From Unio delphinus (lineage: Eukaryota > Mollusca > Bivalvia > Unionida > Unionidae): a stretch of DNA of 64,000 nucleotides. Below, piece by piece: positions 62,994 to 64,000 of this stretch (its first letter is position 1; each line of letters starts with the position of its first letter). The stretch lies in NCBI GenBank assembly GCA_029339505.1, contig JAQISU010000115.1, positions 10,057,001 to 10,121,000 on the forward strand, written 5' to 3'. The translations under genes were made by a program, and so were the position numbers. The notes beneath the pieces were generated by a model. It had not been told where the DNA came from. It saw nothing but the letters and a program-made list of their open reading frames with translations, and searched no databases.

Positions 62994-63038
62994 AAATCGT
63001 TATGATTTCACGATTTAGACTCTGATAAATAGAATAAA

Positions 63039-64000
63039 ATGTTCAAAAAATCACATGATCCGGCGTTTGATATAGACGCCCCAGTTGGCAAGGATGATTC
63101 TGTACGCGATTATCAATATTACGCTTATCATGCAATAGACGCAAATAGTCGATCGCGAATTGAACTTCAAGTCCATGATACCAGTAAATACTTTCTACCC
63201 ACTGAAGCGTTTATTGAAGTAGAAGGAGAACTTGTAACAGCTGGTGGAGCATCATATCCAGATGGTACTCAAGTCGGTTTTGTCAATAATGGTATTATGG
63301 CGTTATTTGAGAGTGCAAGATACCTCATTGATGGAAAGGAAATCGAGTCGATAGATCGCGATGTTGATGTGGCTACAACAATAATCGGGTTAGCGAGATA
63401 TTCTGATGATTATACAAGATCAGCAGGACCTTCTATGATGTTTGCAAAAGATGGTAGGAATAACGCTGGAGGAAAACAATTCATTGTAAGACGACCAAAA
63501 AAAGCCAGTTCTGCTAATGATGATGCTGATGTCGAGGCTGTAGTTATAAACAACGATCCTAATTTCAATCTAGGAGCTGCAACACGAAACTCAATGTTGG
63601 AAGGGCGGCGTAAATTATTTTCTTGCGCGATTCCACTGCATCATATATTTGGATTCTGTAGAAACGTCCGAAAAGTTATCTACGGGGCGAAGCATACAGT
63701 ATCGCTTGTACGAAAGAGTGATGATAACGACGCAATTTGGAGGATTCCAGCAAACCCAGCTGCAGATCATGTAAATGATGATGCCGGTAAAGTCAATTTA
63801 ACAAAAATATCATTGTGGATGCCAGTGTTGACTCCAGCAATTACCGCAGAAGAACGATTACTATCATTTATGGACCAAGGAGGAAAGTCGTTGTTGAGTT
63901 GGCTAACCGTGAGTACAGATGTGAAGCAATCAAATATCAACGGGTTATTCACTTGGAACCTAGCATCAAAACAAGGCGTTTCTGCGCCACGTCATATATT
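63039..64000 (+). CDS. Double-jelly-roll major capsid protein (N-terminal part)
   Basis: The frame opens at ATG 63039 and has no stop to the window edge, giving 320 residues. It has signatures of Polinton/adintovirus capsid proteins: an early YQYYAYHAIDANSRSRIELQ strand, YFLPTEAFIEVEGEL (residues about 55-69), FVNNGIMALFESARYLIDGKEI (about 84-105), a later ATRNSMLEGRRKLF, then FCRNVRKVIYGAKHTVSLVRKSDDND and a KISLWMPVLTP strand. These proteins form the trimeric hexons of an icosahedral shell. About half or more of the usual length is visible; the rest lies outside. It is transcribed in the same direction as the putative virion genes, 45 bases after the preceding stop. Confidence 0.87.
   Translation, partial: MFKKSHDPAFDIDAPVGKDDSVRDYQYYAYHAIDANSRSRIELQVHDTSKYFLPTEAFIEVEGELVTAGGASYPDGTQVGFVNNGIMALFESARYLIDGKEIESIDRDVDVATTIIGLARYSDDYTRSAGPSMMFAKDGRNNAGGKQFIVRRPKKASSANDDADVEAVVINNDPNFNLGAATRNSMLEGRRKLFSCAIPLHHIFGFCRNVRKVIYGAKHTVSLVRKSDDNDAIWRIPANPAADHVNDDAGKVNLTKISLWMPVLTPAITAEERLLSFMDQGGKSLLSWLTVSTDVKQSNINGLFTWNLASKQGVSAPRHI

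Larger units (their letters stand above)
53710..64000. mobile_element. Maverick/Polinton-like integrating DNA virus element (right end outside window)
   Basis: At least 10.3 kb of dense, intronless coding on both strands, unlike everything to its left. The set includes packaging ATPase, DD35E integrase, family B polymerase fused to a helicase, HNH nucleases, a PLA2-like domain and a double-jelly-roll capsid protein. Integrase plus polymerase plus ATPase plus capsid defines Maverick/Polinton elements and the related adintoviruses. All frames are open except one break in the integrase, suggesting a recent insertion. Terminal repeats were not located, and no adenain-like protease or minor capsid protein was recognised. 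Confidence 0.9.

Overview
The window looks like animal nuclear DNA, most likely from a mollusc and possibly a bivalve. It is AT-rich, full of (TA)n, (CT)n, (CATA)n and minisatellite tracts, and carries tRNA-derived SINEs, decayed LINE fragments and one apparent solo LTR. The mollusc assignment is an inference from the repeat style; no single-copy marker gene fixes the species.

Region 1 (1-53.4 kb) is host sequence with very little coding. The one host gene I can support is a three-exon gene on the minus strand (2984-4564). Its exon lengths and splice phases sum to an intact 207-codon reading frame. A decayed copy of its central exon lies at about 11.27 kb, beside a SINE. Other landmarks are a 4.9-kb satellite of 22-bp monomers with a higher-order period of 1627 bp (13.6-18.5 kb), decayed protein-coding sequence at 23.5-26.4 kb including a P-loop motif, a 5'-truncated and internally deleted LINE (35.4-36.9 kb), a pair of roughly 0.5-kb dispersed repeats (34.0 and 48.7 kb), and an LTR-like insertion that splits a 28-bp minisatellite (50.6-51.4 kb).

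Region 2 (about 53.7 kb to the right edge) is a compact, virus-like Maverick/Polinton-type DNA element. It runs off the window, so it is at least 10.3 kb long. In order it carries a packaging ATPase (minus); a small zinc-ribbon ORF whose 3' end runs into a phospholipase A2-like frame with no start codon of its own; a DD35E integrase with one frame break; a 1287-residue fusion of family B DNA polymerase, SF1 helicase and HNH nuclease (minus); a zinc-finger protein with an octapeptide repeat; a NUMOD/HNH homing-type endonuclease; three proteins of unknown function, two of them probably virion components; and the start of a double-jelly-roll major capsid protein. Integrase, replication protein, packaging ATPase and capsid protein together give the expected toolkit of an integrating DNA virus. 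No adenain-like protease or minor capsid protein was recognised; they may lie past the right edge.

The most unusual points are: (i) a canonical -1 frameshift heptamer with a downstream stem exactly where the zinc-ribbon frame meets the PLA2 frame; (ii) the polymerase-helicase-HNH fusion with an N-terminal 27-residue tandem repeat; (iii) a near-identical 33-nt leader ending at the start codons of two adjacent late-type genes; (iv) a 13-bp perfect hairpin in the element's largest gene-free gap; and (v) the very regular higher-order satellite.
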